Source: Bacteroidales bacterium UBA4893 (GTDB taxonomy: Bacteria > Bacteroidota > Bacteroidia > Bacteroidales > P3). From it: DNA of 64,000 nucleotides. The stretch covers positions 2,506 through 66,505 of the forward strand of contig DHCV01000035.1 of NCBI GenBank assembly GCA_002399025.1. The letters run 5' to 3'. This document shows, piece by piece, positions 54,597-63,315 of this stretch. Both the position numbers and the translations under genes were made by a program. The notes beneath the pieces were generated by a model that ran no database searches, was not told the origin of the DNA, and saw only the letters and a list, made by a program, of their open reading frames with translations. The number at the start of each line of letters is the position of its first letter. The stretch's first letter is position 1.

Positions 54597-55586
54597 TTAT
54601 TCAATTATCATTTGCTGATTTTGCAGATCTTTTGTTAGGTAATCCCATGATAGGGCGTTTGTTGTAGGAAGATAGATTCTTAGCTTTTTGTTATTCTTAT
54701 TATAAATTTTGCTTGCTCTTATTGATGGGTTTAGAAAACGAAGATGATTATACTTCACTCCTACTTGCTTAGCAAAAGCGTATAAGTCGTTGATTGTTGT
54801 ATCAACTATTATTTTCTTTGTTGGAATTGGTTGATAGGTGTCTTTCTTTCTAAAATAGTAACCATATTGTTGAGGATTCTCCATAACAAGCTTATAGGCA
54901 ATAATTCTATACACATATCTTGAAGTTTCGGTGTTGGTGTATAAATTCCAATAGTTATCACATCCTTGGTCATTCAATCTTGTTTTCACTGCTCTCTCAC
55001 CAGAATTATAGGCTGCACAAGCTAAAGCCCAATCATTAAAGATATCTTTCTTCTCTTTCAAATACTTAGTTGCAGCAATTGTGGATTTTTCCAAATCATA
55101 TCTTTCATCCCAACCATCTAAGGTGTCTAAGCCATATTCCTTTGCGGTTGAAAGCAAGAACTGCCAAAACCCTTCTGCTCGTGAGGGAGAAACAACATTC
55201 ATTAATCCACTTTCTGCAACAGCCAAATACTTAATATCATCGGGCACTGCTTGACTTTTGAGAAGGGGTTCAATTACTGGGAAGAATCTCTCAGCCCTTT
55301 TCAAAATTAGAAATGTTGTTGAATGATGATACATAATGGCTGTTAGCTCTCTGTCCAATGCCTCCCTAACAAATACATTATCCAAAGGTATTTCCTCTCC
55401 ACAAAACTCAACCTTTGAAGGAATTGGTGGTGAGAAATTCTGATAGTTTTCTTTAACCAAATTCAAATATTCTGCTTCACTATTGGATGGTATTGTTTTT
55501 GCCATTATGAATACTCCCATGATTATGGCTATTGAAGATAAAACTATTGCTCCTATACTAAGTTCCTTAATCCACGTTCTTTTCAT
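54597..55586 (-). CDS. Lytic transglycosylase (SLT domain) with C-terminal LysM-like region
   Basis: A 329-residue murein-cleaving enzyme. An N-terminal membrane anchor (about 10-30) precedes a transglycosylase SLT domain (about 105-230): catalytic Glu in VAESGLMNVVSPSRAEGFWQ and AYNSGERAVKTRL. The C-terminal 60 residues (TTINDLYAFAKQVGVKYNHL, LNPSIRASKIY) look like a degenerate LysM peptidoglycan-binding module. It resembles membrane-bound MltD/MltF-type enzymes. Promoter at 55620-55650, divergent from the repeat-protein gene. Confidence 0.9.
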   Translation of the reverse strand: MKRTWIKELSIGAIVLSSIAIIMGVFIMAKTIPSNSEAEYLNLVKENYQNFSPPIPSKVEFCGEEIPLDNVFVREALDRELTAIMYHHSTTFLILKRAERFFPVIEPLLKSQAVPDDIKYLAVAESGLMNVVSPSRAEGFWQFLLSTAKEYGLDTLDGWDERYDLEKSTIAATKYLKEKKDIFNDWALACAAYNSGERAVKTRLNDQGCDNYWNLYTNTETSRYVYRIIAYKLVMENPQQYGYYFRKKDTYQPIPTKKIIVDTTINDLYAFAKQVGVKYNHLRFLNPSIRASKIYNKNNKKLRIYLPTTNALSWDYLTKDLQNQQMIIE

Positions 55587-55619
55587 TACAATTATCGCTT
55601 TCTTTTTTCGTTATTATTG

Positions 55620-55650
55620 CAAAGATACTTATTCTTACCTTGATTTGCAA
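55620..55650 (-). promoter_or_regulatory. Promoter of the transglycosylase gene
   Basis: Minus strand: TTG (55650-55648), 20 bases, TATCTTTG (55627-55620). It overlaps the divergent promoter at 55640-55667. Confidence 0.75.
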
Positions 55651-55667
55651 AATTATTATTATTTTTG
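55640..55667 (+). promoter_or_regulatory. Promoter of the repeat protein-xseAB operon
   Basis: TTG (55640-55642), 17 bases, TATTTTTG (55660-55667). The two divergent promoters share bases, so they may compete. Confidence 0.65.
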
Positions 55668-55702
55668 TACTTTATTATTAAACCAACACATAGACTTATA
55701 AA

Positions 55703-57907
55703 ATGTTAAAGCGACTCTTTATAGCCATATTTTTTATACTATCCTCCTTTTTGTCTTTTTCCCAAACCCTTTCTGACCAGCAAAGAAAGGATATAATGTC
55801 CGATTTGCAAAAACAGATTACAATAATTTCTGCTTTCTCTTCCGATAAGCTTGATATGATACCTGTATATAAATCTCAACTACTTAGTGCTAATAAGATA
55901 TTGGAGAAATATGAGCTTTATAAGTCGGATAATTTGATTTATGCCAGGTGGTTTGAACTTAAAACAATTCTAAATCAAAACAAGGAAATGGTTGAATTCC
56001 TTGAACCAAGGGTTGGGGATTGGTTCTATAGGAAGGCTGTTGGTTTTGTGGCAAATAATGAAAAGGAAAAGGCTGTTGAGTACTTGAATAAGGCATTGGT
56101 TTACGATTCAAGAAATGTTATGGTTAACTATGAGTTAGCTAAGATAAGTTTGGATAGTGGAAAGATTGTTTCTTCTACCAATCGTTTGAATAGGATTATT
56201 TCACAGATGTCGCCCGATGAGGAAGAGAAATTGCTTTGTCAGAACCTAATAGCCTTTGCCTATGATAAGAATCTTTTGAAGTCAATGTCCTTAATCAATC
56301 AAGGTAAGTATGCTTATGCTGTTGAAATACTTACGGAATTGGATGCCTATTGTCAAGGGGATATTTATGGAATATGTAATAAGGCAGTGGTTAAGAAGAA
56401 TCTTGATTTTTGCAAAACAGGGATATATAATGACCATATTGCAATTAGTAAGAAAGCTATGGAGATTGGAAGGGCGGATGTTGCGGGAGATTTTGTTCAA
56501 AACACCTATGATTACTTTCAAAGAAACCGTCAATCAATAACAGATACTACAAGTTTTGAAGGGTTGGTCAGAGGAGTGGTCAATTCTTATATAGGGCAAA
56601 TCAAGGAGCTCTATAGTGCTAAGAACAATGAAGCAAGATTAGATTTGATTAGGAAAACTAAGGAACTCGTTGCTTTGGTTGGGGGAGAATATGAGGCAGA
56701 TATCCTTAAGACTTTGGCTTCATTGCAAGGAACAAGCACTCCGGTTGATATGCAACTTGATTCAATTGAAGACGCAGCTCCTTCTGAAGGGTATGCTCAG
56801 CAATATGCTCAATATATAAAAGATAGCCTTAGCAATGCACAGGAGAAGGTTAAGGAAATAGAGAAACAATTTGTGCCTTCTTCCGAAAACAAGATTCCTG
56901 AAAAATCCTTAGCTGTTGAGCAAACTAAGACTAAGAGTTTGAGAAAAGAGATTGATGATAAGTTTTTTGAATCTCGTTCTTTCATGACAGTAAGTAATTA
57001 CGATATGGCTTTGGAGGTTTTGGAGAAAGCAAATAAGCTTGCCAAAATAGATGCAGAGAAAAAGGAAGTTGAGAAGATGTACACCTCAGCAATTAGAGAA
57101 ATAACAGCAAGAAGAATGTCTGCTGCCGAATATGCAATTTTTCAAGGCGATGTTGCAAAGGCTGACAGCTTGGTCTCAATAACTAACGATTTGATAACAA
57201 CCTATAAGATGCAGGATGACTATACCATTGTTAATATAATGAATAGTTATCTTAGAGTGATTGACCAAAAAGTTTGCGAAAAGAAACAAGGTGAGATAGA
57301 TGTGTTTGTGTATAACATTTTGGACTGCGTTCGAAGGAATGATTTCTATAAGGCCGATCAGCTAATTACTACTGCAATGCAGGTTAAGGGTTCTTCGGAG
57401 TGTAGGTTGGATAAACAAAAGGTTCGTCAGCTAAAACGCCAGATTGAAAAACCATTGGAATATGTGAGTATGAGGGAAGGGGTTATGGGTAATTTGGAAA
57501 ATGGAGACACATTGCTTTTCATAAAGACCTATGCAGAGCTGGAGCAGTTTTGGAATGATAACAAACTTTCAGAAATGAGTGTGGAGCACCAGCCTCTAAG
57601 AAGAATACTTTTCAACACAAATAATCCAGATTTAATTATAAAGAGTATTGAGGAATTGGTTAAGTATCGTTTGTATTTTGGTTCGTTGGAAGCATTGGGA
57701 GCACTAAAAGATATGGGCTTTAAGAGAAAACACACCAAGGATGCTCAAAAGAAAATTGGGATGATGATGTCTTTGGATATGGTAAATCGTCCAGATAAGA
57801 TTAGAGAAAGTAATAGAGTTGATGATATGTTCAAGAATGATAAATGGTTTAAGTATTTTTATAAGAGCTATCAGAAATATTTGATTCGTTGGAGAAAAAA
57901 CAATTAA
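55703..57907 (+). CDS. Large exported repeat protein, hypothetical
   Basis: A 734-residue protein with a signal peptide (about 1-20, ending SFSQ) and an almost all-helical body. Helix pairs such as YLNKALVYDSRNVMVNYELA and AVEILTELDAYCQ resemble tetratricopeptide repeats (about 100-250 and 420-480), with a charged coiled-coil-like section near 380-430. I do not recognise the family. Its stop is 1 base before xseA, so it heads that transcript; a functional link with exonuclease VII is not implied, as an exported protein cannot meet it. Confidence 0.7.
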   Translation: MLKRLFIAIFFILSSFLSFSQTLSDQQRKDIMSDLQKQITIISAFSSDKLDMIPVYKSQLLSANKILEKYELYKSDNLIYARWFELKTILNQNKEMVEFLEPRVGDWFYRKAVGFVANNEKEKAVEYLNKALVYDSRNVMVNYELAKISLDSGKIVSSTNRLNRIISQMSPDEEEKLLCQNLIAFAYDKNLLKSMSLINQGKYAYAVEILTELDAYCQGDIYGICNKAVVKKNLDFCKTGIYNDHIAISKKAMEIGRADVAGDFVQNTYDYFQRNRQSITDTTSFEGLVRGVVNSYIGQIKELYSAKNNEARLDLIRKTKELVALVGGEYEADILKTLASLQGTSTPVDMQLDSIEDAAPSEGYAQQYAQYIKDSLSNAQEKVKEIEKQFVPSSENKIPEKSLAVEQTKTKSLRKEIDDKFFESRSFMTVSNYDMALEVLEKANKLAKIDAEKKEVEKMYTSAIREITARRMSAAEYAIFQGDVAKADSLVSITNDLITTYKMQDDYTIVNIMNSYLRVIDQKVCEKKQGEIDVFVYNILDCVRRNDFYKADQLITTAMQVKGSSECRLDKQKVRQLKRQIEKPLEYVSMREGVMGNLENGDTLLFIKTYAELEQFWNDNKLSEMSVEHQPLRRILFNTNNPDLIIKSIEELVKYRLYFGSLEALGALKDMGFKRKHTKDAQKKIGMMMSLDMVNRPDKIRESNRVDDMFKNDKWFKYFYKSYQKYLIRWRKNN

Positions 57908-57908
57908 T

Positions 57909-59033
57909 ATGTCAAAAGAAGAAAATGGGATTAAATACTTCACCCTCTTAGAAGCCCTTACCAGCATTCAAAGAACATTGCTCAGTCGCTACACTTCTTC
58001 ATTTTGGGTAAAAGCCGATTTGATGAAACTAAACCACTATGTTCATTCGGGGCATGCTTATCCTGATTTGGTTGAGAAACAAGGAAACAAAATTGTTGCA
58101 CAAGCAAGAGCATTGATTTGGAAGGATGATTTTATTAGGATAAATCAAAAGTTTGTTTCAATTACCAAAGAAGAAATTAAGGATGGGATTACAATACTTC
58201 TTTATTGCAGGGTTCAATTTGATGCCCTTTATGGTTTATCACTAAGAATAATTGATATAGACCCACTTTTCACTCTTGGAGAATTGGAGAAAGAAAGGCT
58301 TGAAACAATTAATTTGATAAAGGGAGAAGGACTATGGAACAAAAATAGAAGTCTTGCTCTACCCCTCCTTCCCCAACGACTTGCAATCATATCTGTTCAA
58401 ACCAGCAAGGGCTATTCCGACTTTATGAATATTATAAATGAGGAAAAGCAACCCTACAAACTCTTTACTATGCTCTTCCCTTCTCTTTTGCAGGGCGATA
58501 ATGCAGTGGATAGTTTAATTTTGGCTTTAGACACAATTGAAATAGTGAAAGATCATTTTGATGCTGTCCTAATTATTAGGGGTGGAGGTGGCGATATTGG
58601 CTTGTCATGCTATAATAATTATGAATTAGTCAAACGTATTGCCACCTATCCATTGCCTGTTTTGACTGGAATTGGGCATTCAACAAATGAAACCGTCAGC
58701 GAAATGGTGTCGAACAAAACAGCAATCACCCCTACCGAACTTGCAGACTTCATAATTAAGCGTTTTGTTGCTTTTGATCAGCAGCTTATTGATATAAAAC
58801 AAAACCTATTCGCCTTAGCCACCAGAAGAATTGAAAATGAATTGCAAATCCTAAATCATTATCAGAAAATCCTTCAACTGCTTGACCCAAAGAACCTATT
58901 AAAGAGAGGATATTCAATATCTTATCTTGAGAACAAAATAGTTAAATCAGCCTTAGAGCTCAAAAAAGGAGATAAGCTTATAACACTTTTTGCTGATGGA
59001 AAAGTAATATCAACAGTTAACGAAAAAGAATAA
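57909..59033 (+). CDS. xseA: Exodeoxyribonuclease VII large subunit
   Basis: A 374-residue catalytic subunit of exonuclease VII, which degrades single-stranded DNA. It has the N-terminal OB fold (about 15-110, IVAQARALIWKDDF), then the catalytic region with RLAIISVQTSKGYSDF, IIRGGGGDIGLSCYNN, and VLTGIGHSTNETVSEMVSNK. It is somewhat shorter than the usual 400-450 residues because the coiled-coil region is trimmed. It is followed after 5 bases by xseB. Confidence 0.93.
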   Translation: MSKEENGIKYFTLLEALTSIQRTLLSRYTSSFWVKADLMKLNHYVHSGHAYPDLVEKQGNKIVAQARALIWKDDFIRINQKFVSITKEEIKDGITILLYCRVQFDALYGLSLRIIDIDPLFTLGELEKERLETINLIKGEGLWNKNRSLALPLLPQRLAIISVQTSKGYSDFMNIINEEKQPYKLFTMLFPSLLQGDNAVDSLILALDTIEIVKDHFDAVLIIRGGGGDIGLSCYNNYELVKRIATYPLPVLTGIGHSTNETVSEMVSNKTAITPTELADFIIKRFVAFDQQLIDIKQNLFALATRRIENELQILNHYQKILQLLDPKNLLKRGYSISYLENKIVKSALELKKGDKLITLFADGKVISTVNEKE

Positions 59034-59038
59034 AAGAA

Positions 59039-59242
59039 ATGGAGAAAAAGACCTACACAGAAAAGTTTGAAGAGCTAACAAAGATAGTTAAGGAATTGGA
59101 AAGAGGAGATATTGCAATTGATGAAATGACTATAAAAATACAGAAAGCATTGGTTTTGGTTGAAGAGTGCAAGCAAACACTTACTACCATCAATGAAGAC
59201 GTCAGTTTAATACGTGAAAAAATCAATAATTCTTACGAATAG
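59039..59242 (+). CDS. xseB: Exodeoxyribonuclease VII small subunit
   Basis: A 67-residue helical subunit with the family signature YTEKFEELTKIVKELERGDI, then MTIKIQKALVLVEECKQTL near the C-terminus. It binds XseA in multiple copies. The short length is normal. It ends the operon; the next gene is convergent, with array VII between. Confidence 0.93.
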   Translation: MEKKTYTEKFEELTKIVKELERGDIAIDEMTIKIQKALVLVEECKQTLTTINEDVSLIREKINNSYE

Positions 59243-59445
59243 AAGGTATAGCATTTCTTATTATAGCCTAATTCCCTATCAACTTTACCACTTTGCTAAG
59301 CAGAGAAATACCACACAAAATTTGAAGAAGTTTTAATACAAATAATCCTGCTTTAGAGTGAAAATGACAAGGCATAAATATCTGTAAATAAGACTTTAAT
59401 CTAAGGTTATTAGGCTATGAACTTTTTAAACTTCGTTTTGATGTA

Positions 59446-59594
59446 AAGATCATGCCATGATCTTGGGTAAATCATCCCATGATATGAGGGAGATCATGGC
59501 ATGATTCTAAGATTGAAACGAAGTTTAATTAGATTGAAATAAGGTTTTGAGAGATTAAAGCTTTGTTTTGAGAGATTTAATCCTTGTTTATTTC
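59446..59594. repeat. Phased dyad array VII: ATCATG palindromes continuing in register into AAAC units
   Basis: Seven centres at 59455, 59477, 59499, 59521, 59542, 59563 and 59584 (steps 22, 22, 22, 21, 21, 21). The first is the perfect AGATCATGCCATGATCT with flanking A/T. The next two are weaker ATCAT/ATGAT dyads. The last four each begin GATT; the first of these is AAAC-gaa-GTTT. Gap 59243-59654 separates the convergent xseB and deaminase genes; 59243-59445 holds only AT-rich sequence with no clear unit. Confidence 0.78.
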
Positions 59595-59654
59595 TGACTT
59601 AGCCTTACATAAAAAGTAAGAAATTGAAAGAGAAAGTTAGGCTGAGAATTGTCT

Positions 59655-60167
59655 TTATTGATTCTTATATTGAAGTATCTCTTCATTAAAGAATACGAGT
59701 TCTATTTTCGCTTCTTTGAACATTTGCTCAGACTCTTCTCCTGCATGATATTTCTTTTCGCAAACCACACGCTTTATTCCACAATTAATAATTAGCATTG
59801 CACAGGTTCTGCATGGGGTCATCCTACAATAGAGGGTTGAGCCTTCAAGTGCTATTCCTCTTTTGGCTGCTTGACATATTGCATTTTGTTCTGCATGCAC
59901 TGTTCTAACGCAGTGTGTTGTTATGGTGTCGTCTTCATGAAAGGTTTTCTTGAAAAGGTGTCCTACCTCATCGCAATGTGGCAGCCCTATTGGAGAGCCA
60001 ACATATCCTGTTACCAATACTTGTTTGTCTTTAACAATAACGCATCCGCTTCTTCCTCTATCGCAAGTGGCTCTTTTGGCTGCAGCGTTTGCCAATTCCA
60101 TAAAGTATTCATCCCATGAGGGTCTTTGGTATGAGTTTTTTTCTATTTCTTGTTTATTTTCTTCCAT
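59655..60167 (-). CDS. dCMP deaminase family protein
   Basis: A 170-residue zinc-dependent deaminase. The zinc site is HAEQNAICQAAK and TPCRTCAMLIINCG, and an extra Cys/His set in DRGRSGCVIVKD and HCDEVGHLF is typical of dCMP/ComEB-type enzymes. It probably makes dUMP for thymidylate synthesis. Its start overlaps the stop end of the kinase gene by 25 bases, making it the third gene of a purE operon. Confidence 0.9.
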   Translation of the reverse strand: MEENKQEIEKNSYQRPSWDEYFMELANAAAKRATCDRGRSGCVIVKDKQVLVTGYVGSPIGLPHCDEVGHLFKKTFHEDDTITTHCVRTVHAEQNAICQAAKRGIALEGSTLYCRMTPCRTCAMLIINCGIKRVVCEKKYHAGEESEQMFKEAKIELVFFNEEILQYKNQ

Positions 60168-60700
60168 ATCTCTTCAATCTTTTGCTTTAAGTCTTCAATC
60201 GTTCCACTATTATCAACCACTATGTCTGCCTTTTCAATGCATGATTTTAAGTTTTGAGCATTTACATCATTTGATTGCATTTCTCTTTCTTCATTTTGCT
60301 TAAAGGTTTCAAAGCTTACATTGTCGGTTGAACTCTTTCGTTGAAGTATTCTTTGGTATCTTATCTTTATTTGGGCATCAACTGCAATTAATAGGAAGTC
60401 TTCCTTTTGACGGAGAAATTCTACTTCCTTTGGATTGCGAACGCTTTCAATTATGCTATTTTGTCCACTTTCCTTTGCTCTTTGGTATAGGCTTTCAATA
60501 ATGTATGAGGGGCTATGTTCTTCTCTTAAACGATTACCAATTAAAGTCATGGAATCTCTATTTACTTCCAATCCTTCTTTCTCTATTGTTTCAACAATAA
60601 AATCACGTGCTGAAAAATGTAAGAATCCCTTTTCTTTTAAGAAATCAACAATGGTACCCTTGCCCGCACCAAGAGTACCTGTTATGCCTATTATTATCAT
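60143..60700 (-). CDS. P-loop nucleotide kinase-like protein (dephospho-CoA kinase superfamily)
   Basis: A 185-residue P-loop protein with Walker A GITGTLGAGKGTIVDFL (about 6-22), SARDFIVETIEKEG and VESLYQ-like helices, and a basic RILQRKSS segment. It resembles uncharacterised AAA/nucleoside kinase proteins of Bacteroidota; CoaE and archaeal adenylate-kinase-like families are alternatives. The genomic neighbours purE and dCMP deaminase point to nucleotide metabolism, which is inference. It lies 15 bases after purE. Confidence 0.78.
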   Translation of the reverse strand: MIIIGITGTLGAGKGTIVDFLKEKGFLHFSARDFIVETIEKEGLEVNRDSMTLIGNRLREEHSPSYIIESLYQRAKESGQNSIIESVRNPKEVEFLRQKEDFLLIAVDAQIKIRYQRILQRKSSTDNVSFETFKQNEEREMQSNDVNAQNLKSCIEKADIVVDNSGTIEDLKQKIEEIWKKINKK

Positions 60701-60715
60701 CTTAGTATTTAAAAT

Positions 60716-61219
60716 TTATACTTTGTACTTGAATGATATCTTTGATAGGTCGTCGTTTGCTTTAACTATTTTTTCTTTTAGGCTTTGTTTATAGTTTTTC
60801 ATTTTCTCTCTTAGAGCTATGTCTCCATTAGCCATTATTTGAAGAGAAAGTATTGCAGCATTTAATGCTCCATTTATGGCAACTGTTGCAACTGGTATTC
60901 CTGGAGGCATTTGAGCAATGGCAAGTAAGGCATCAAGTCCATCCAAAGAGGCTTTAATTGGAACTCCTATAACAGGAAGTGGAGTCATTGCAGCAATAAC
61001 ACCAGGCAAATGAGCCGCCATTCCTGCTCCTGCAATAATAACTTCTATACCTCTTTCTTGTGCCTCAGTGGCAAACTTCTCTACTTCTTTTGGAGTTCTG
61101 TGAGCTGAGAGTGCATTTACCTCAAAAGGAATTTCCATCTGGTCTAAAAATATTGCAGCAGCTTCCATTACGGAATAATCGCTGGTGCTTCCCATTATAA
61201 TACTTACTCTTGGTTTCAT
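60716..61219 (-). CDS. purE: N5-carboxyaminoimidazole ribonucleotide mutase
   Basis: A 167-residue enzyme of purine biosynthesis, moving a carboxyl group from N5-CAIR to give CAIR. Motifs: IIMGSTSDYSVMEAAA near the start, NALSAHRTPKEV, IAGAGMAAHLPGVIAAMT, and GVPIKASLDGLDALLAI. The N-terminal Ser/Asp and His residues match class I PurE. First gene of the operon, with a canonical promoter (61256-61285). Confidence 0.94.
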   Translation of the reverse strand: MKPRVSIIMGSTSDYSVMEAAAIFLDQMEIPFEVNALSAHRTPKEVEKFATEAQERGIEVIIAGAGMAAHLPGVIAAMTPLPVIGVPIKASLDGLDALLAIAQMPPGIPVATVAINGALNAAILSLQIMANGDIALREKMKNYKQSLKEKIVKANDDLSKISFKYKV

Positions 61220-61255
61220 TGTCTATCTCTAATTTATATTAATTATTTTGAGTTT

Positions 61256-61285
61256 CAAAAATACAACATTATATAAGAATGTCAA
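61256..61285 (-). promoter_or_regulatory. Promoter of the purE operon
   Basis: Minus strand: TTG (61285-61283), 19 bases, TATTTTTG (61263-61256). Confidence 0.8.
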
Positions 61286-61313
61286 AATCTGATGAATATT
61301 TTTAAAGATTTAC

Positions 61314-61321
61314 TACCTTTG
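61314..61321 (+). promoter_or_regulatory. -7 box of the methyltransferase operon (TACCTTTG)
   Basis: TACCTTTG lies downstream of ATG 61292, so the real start must be further on (61326 or, more likely, 61385). No clear -33 TTG. Confidence 0.6.
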
Positions 61322-61384
61322 CAAATGGTTTTGTTTGGTAAAAAAATTAAAAAGGCAATAAGCAAAGCAATTAAATTGAATGAT

Positions 61385-62170
61385 ATGAAGAGGATAATTA
61401 AGTTCTTCCTTAGGAATATACCACGAAAATACTTACAAAAAGTAGTCTATTTTGCAACAAACTGCATAAAGGTTTTTTATCTTGGGAATAAAGTTGAGTG
61501 TTCTGTATGCAAAAAACATTATAGGAAGTTCCTCCCTTATGGATATGTTCACTCAAGAGAAAATGCACTTTGCCCAAACTGTTTGGCTTTGGAACGTCAT
61601 CGTTTGCTTTGGCTCTACCTTAAGGAGAGAACAGATATTTTTAAAAAAGATATTTCATTTCTACATATAGCTCCTGAACTTTGTTTTATTGAGAGTTTCC
61701 GTAAACAAAAGAACATTAAATACACCACTGCCGATTTGGAATCGCCTTGGGCTGATGTTCATTTGAATGTGGAGGATATGCCTTTAGAAGACGAAAGTTA
61801 TGACTTTGTTATGGCTAATCATATCTTAGAACATGTTGATAATTTGGATAAGGCTTTAAGTGAGATATACAGAGTGTTGGAAAAAGGAGGATTTGCAATT
61901 TTACTGTCTCCAATAAATTCAAAAAGAGAAACTACCTACGAAGACAAAACCATAACCGACCCTTTGGAAAGGGAAAAGCATTTTGGACAAAAGGATCATG
62001 TTCGTGAGTTTGGAATGGATTATGCTTTAGTTCTTAAAAAAGAGGGTGTTGAAATTGTCGAGGATAGATTTATTGAAACTCTTGATAGGAAGAAAGTAAT
62101 ACGTTATGCTTTAGCAAATCCTGACAGTCTGAATATTGAGAATTATATCTTTGTTGCAAAAAAATTATAA
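61385..62170 (+). CDS. SAM-dependent methyltransferase, glycan-locus type
   Basis: A roughly 261-residue protein. A small zinc-binding-like N-terminal part has two CxxC pairs (VECSVCKKHY and ALCPNCLAL), followed by a class I methyltransferase domain with YTTADLESPWADVHLNVEDMP (partial SAM-binding strand) and FVMANHILEHVDNLDKAL. The CxxC-plus-methyltransferase layout occurs beside glycosyltransferases. The frame is open from 61292, but a TACCTTTG promoter element lies inside that extension, so I start at ATG 61385. Confidence 0.75.
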   Translation: MKRIIKFFLRNIPRKYLQKVVYFATNCIKVFYLGNKVECSVCKKHYRKFLPYGYVHSRENALCPNCLALERHRLLWLYLKERTDIFKKDISFLHIAPELCFIESFRKQKNIKYTTADLESPWADVHLNVEDMPLEDESYDFVMANHILEHVDNLDKALSEIYRVLEKGGFAILLSPINSKRETTYEDKTITDPLEREKHFGQKDHVREFGMDYALVLKKEGVEIVEDRFIETLDRKKVIRYALANPDSLNIENYIFVAKKL

Positions 62171-62187
62171 TTAAGAGAGATAAGGAA

Positions 62188-63315
62188 ATGAAAATAACAT
62201 TAATTGGTCCTGCACATCCATATAGAGGTTCTTTTGCCACTCTAACTAAAAGGTTAGCAGAGGAATTTCAGAAGGAGGATAATATTGTTAAGATTTATAC
62301 TTTCACTCTTCAATATCCAAATTTTCTTTTCCCTGGAGAAACTCAATACACTTCTAATAAAGCTCCTGAAAACGTTAATATTACTCGAATTATTAATTCC
62401 ATAAATCCTTTTAACTGGATAAAGGTAGGCTTAAGAATAAAGAAAGAAAAACCAGATATGGTAATATTGAGATATTGGCTACCTTTCTTTTCTCCATGCT
62501 TATCAACCATTTCAAGAATAGCTCGTTTAAATAAACACACAAAAGTTATAGCAATAGTTGATAATATCATCCCCCATGAAAAACGATTTTTAGACAATAC
62601 GTTTACTCGTTATTTTGTTTCTGGTGTTGATGGATTTCTTGCTATGAGTAAAAATGTTATAAATGATATTTCAAAATTTAATACTTCTAAACCACGAATT
62701 CTAACACCTCATCCCCTATTTGATGATTTTGGAAATTCGGTAAGCAAGGAAGAGGCTCAAAAGAAATTGGGTTTAAATGCTTATGATATTAATATTCTTA
62801 CATTTGGTTTGATTAGAAAGTATAAAGGAGTTGACCTTTTGATTGATGCTCTTGCTGATGAGAGATTAGCTAAATATCCCATTAAACTTACTATTGCTGG
62901 AGAGTTTTATGATAGTCCTACTCCTTACTATGATAAGGTTAAACAATTAGGTTTGAGCTCTAAAGTTAATTTTATTCCAAAATTCATTCCTGATGAAGAT
63001 GTTAAGTATTATTTTTGTTCTACCGATTTAGTTGCTCAAACTTATCGTTCTGCAACACAAAGTGGAGTTACTCAAATAGGCTACCATTTTGAAAAGCCAA
63101 TGCTTGTAACTAAGGTTGGAGGATTAGCAGAAATAATCCCTGAAGGAAAAGTTGGCTATGTGGTTGAGCCAGATGTAAAAGATATTTCTGATGCAATACT
63201 AAATTTCTGTGAACTTCGCCCTGACTTTACTGAAGGTATTAAAGAAGAAAAAAGAAAATACAGTTGGAATAAGAAAATAGAGGCTATAAACAAACTATAT
63301 AAAGATACTCTATGA
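62188..63315 (+). CDS. Glycosyltransferase family 4 protein
   Basis: A 375-residue GT-B glycosyltransferase: IGPAHPYRGSFATLTKRL at the start, then a C-terminal Rossmann domain with GLIRKYKGVDLLIDAL (about residues 208-223) and a GT4 EX7E-like region ending VGGLAEIIPEGKVGYVV. It probably adds a sugar to an exported glycan; donor and acceptor are unknown. It ends with ATGA overlap into the kinase gene. Confidence 0.88.
   Translation: MKITLIGPAHPYRGSFATLTKRLAEEFQKEDNIVKIYTFTLQYPNFLFPGETQYTSNKAPENVNITRIINSINPFNWIKVGLRIKKEKPDMVILRYWLPFFSPCLSTISRIARLNKHTKVIAIVDNIIPHEKRFLDNTFTRYFVSGVDGFLAMSKNVINDISKFNTSKPRILTPHPLFDDFGNSVSKEEAQKKLGLNAYDINILTFGLIRKYKGVDLLIDALADERLAKYPIKLTIAGEFYDSPTPYYDKVKQLGLSSKVNFIPKFIPDEDVKYYFCSTDLVAQTYRSATQSGVTQIGYHFEKPMLVTKVGGLAEIIPEGKVGYVVEPDVKDISDAILNFCELRPDFTEGIKEEKRKYSWNKKIEAINKLYKDTL

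Noticed and set aside
22813..59594. CRISPR arrays for the phased repeats
   Set aside because: There is no constant repeat with unique spacers of fixed length; units are 21-22 bp end to end and no cas gene is in the window.
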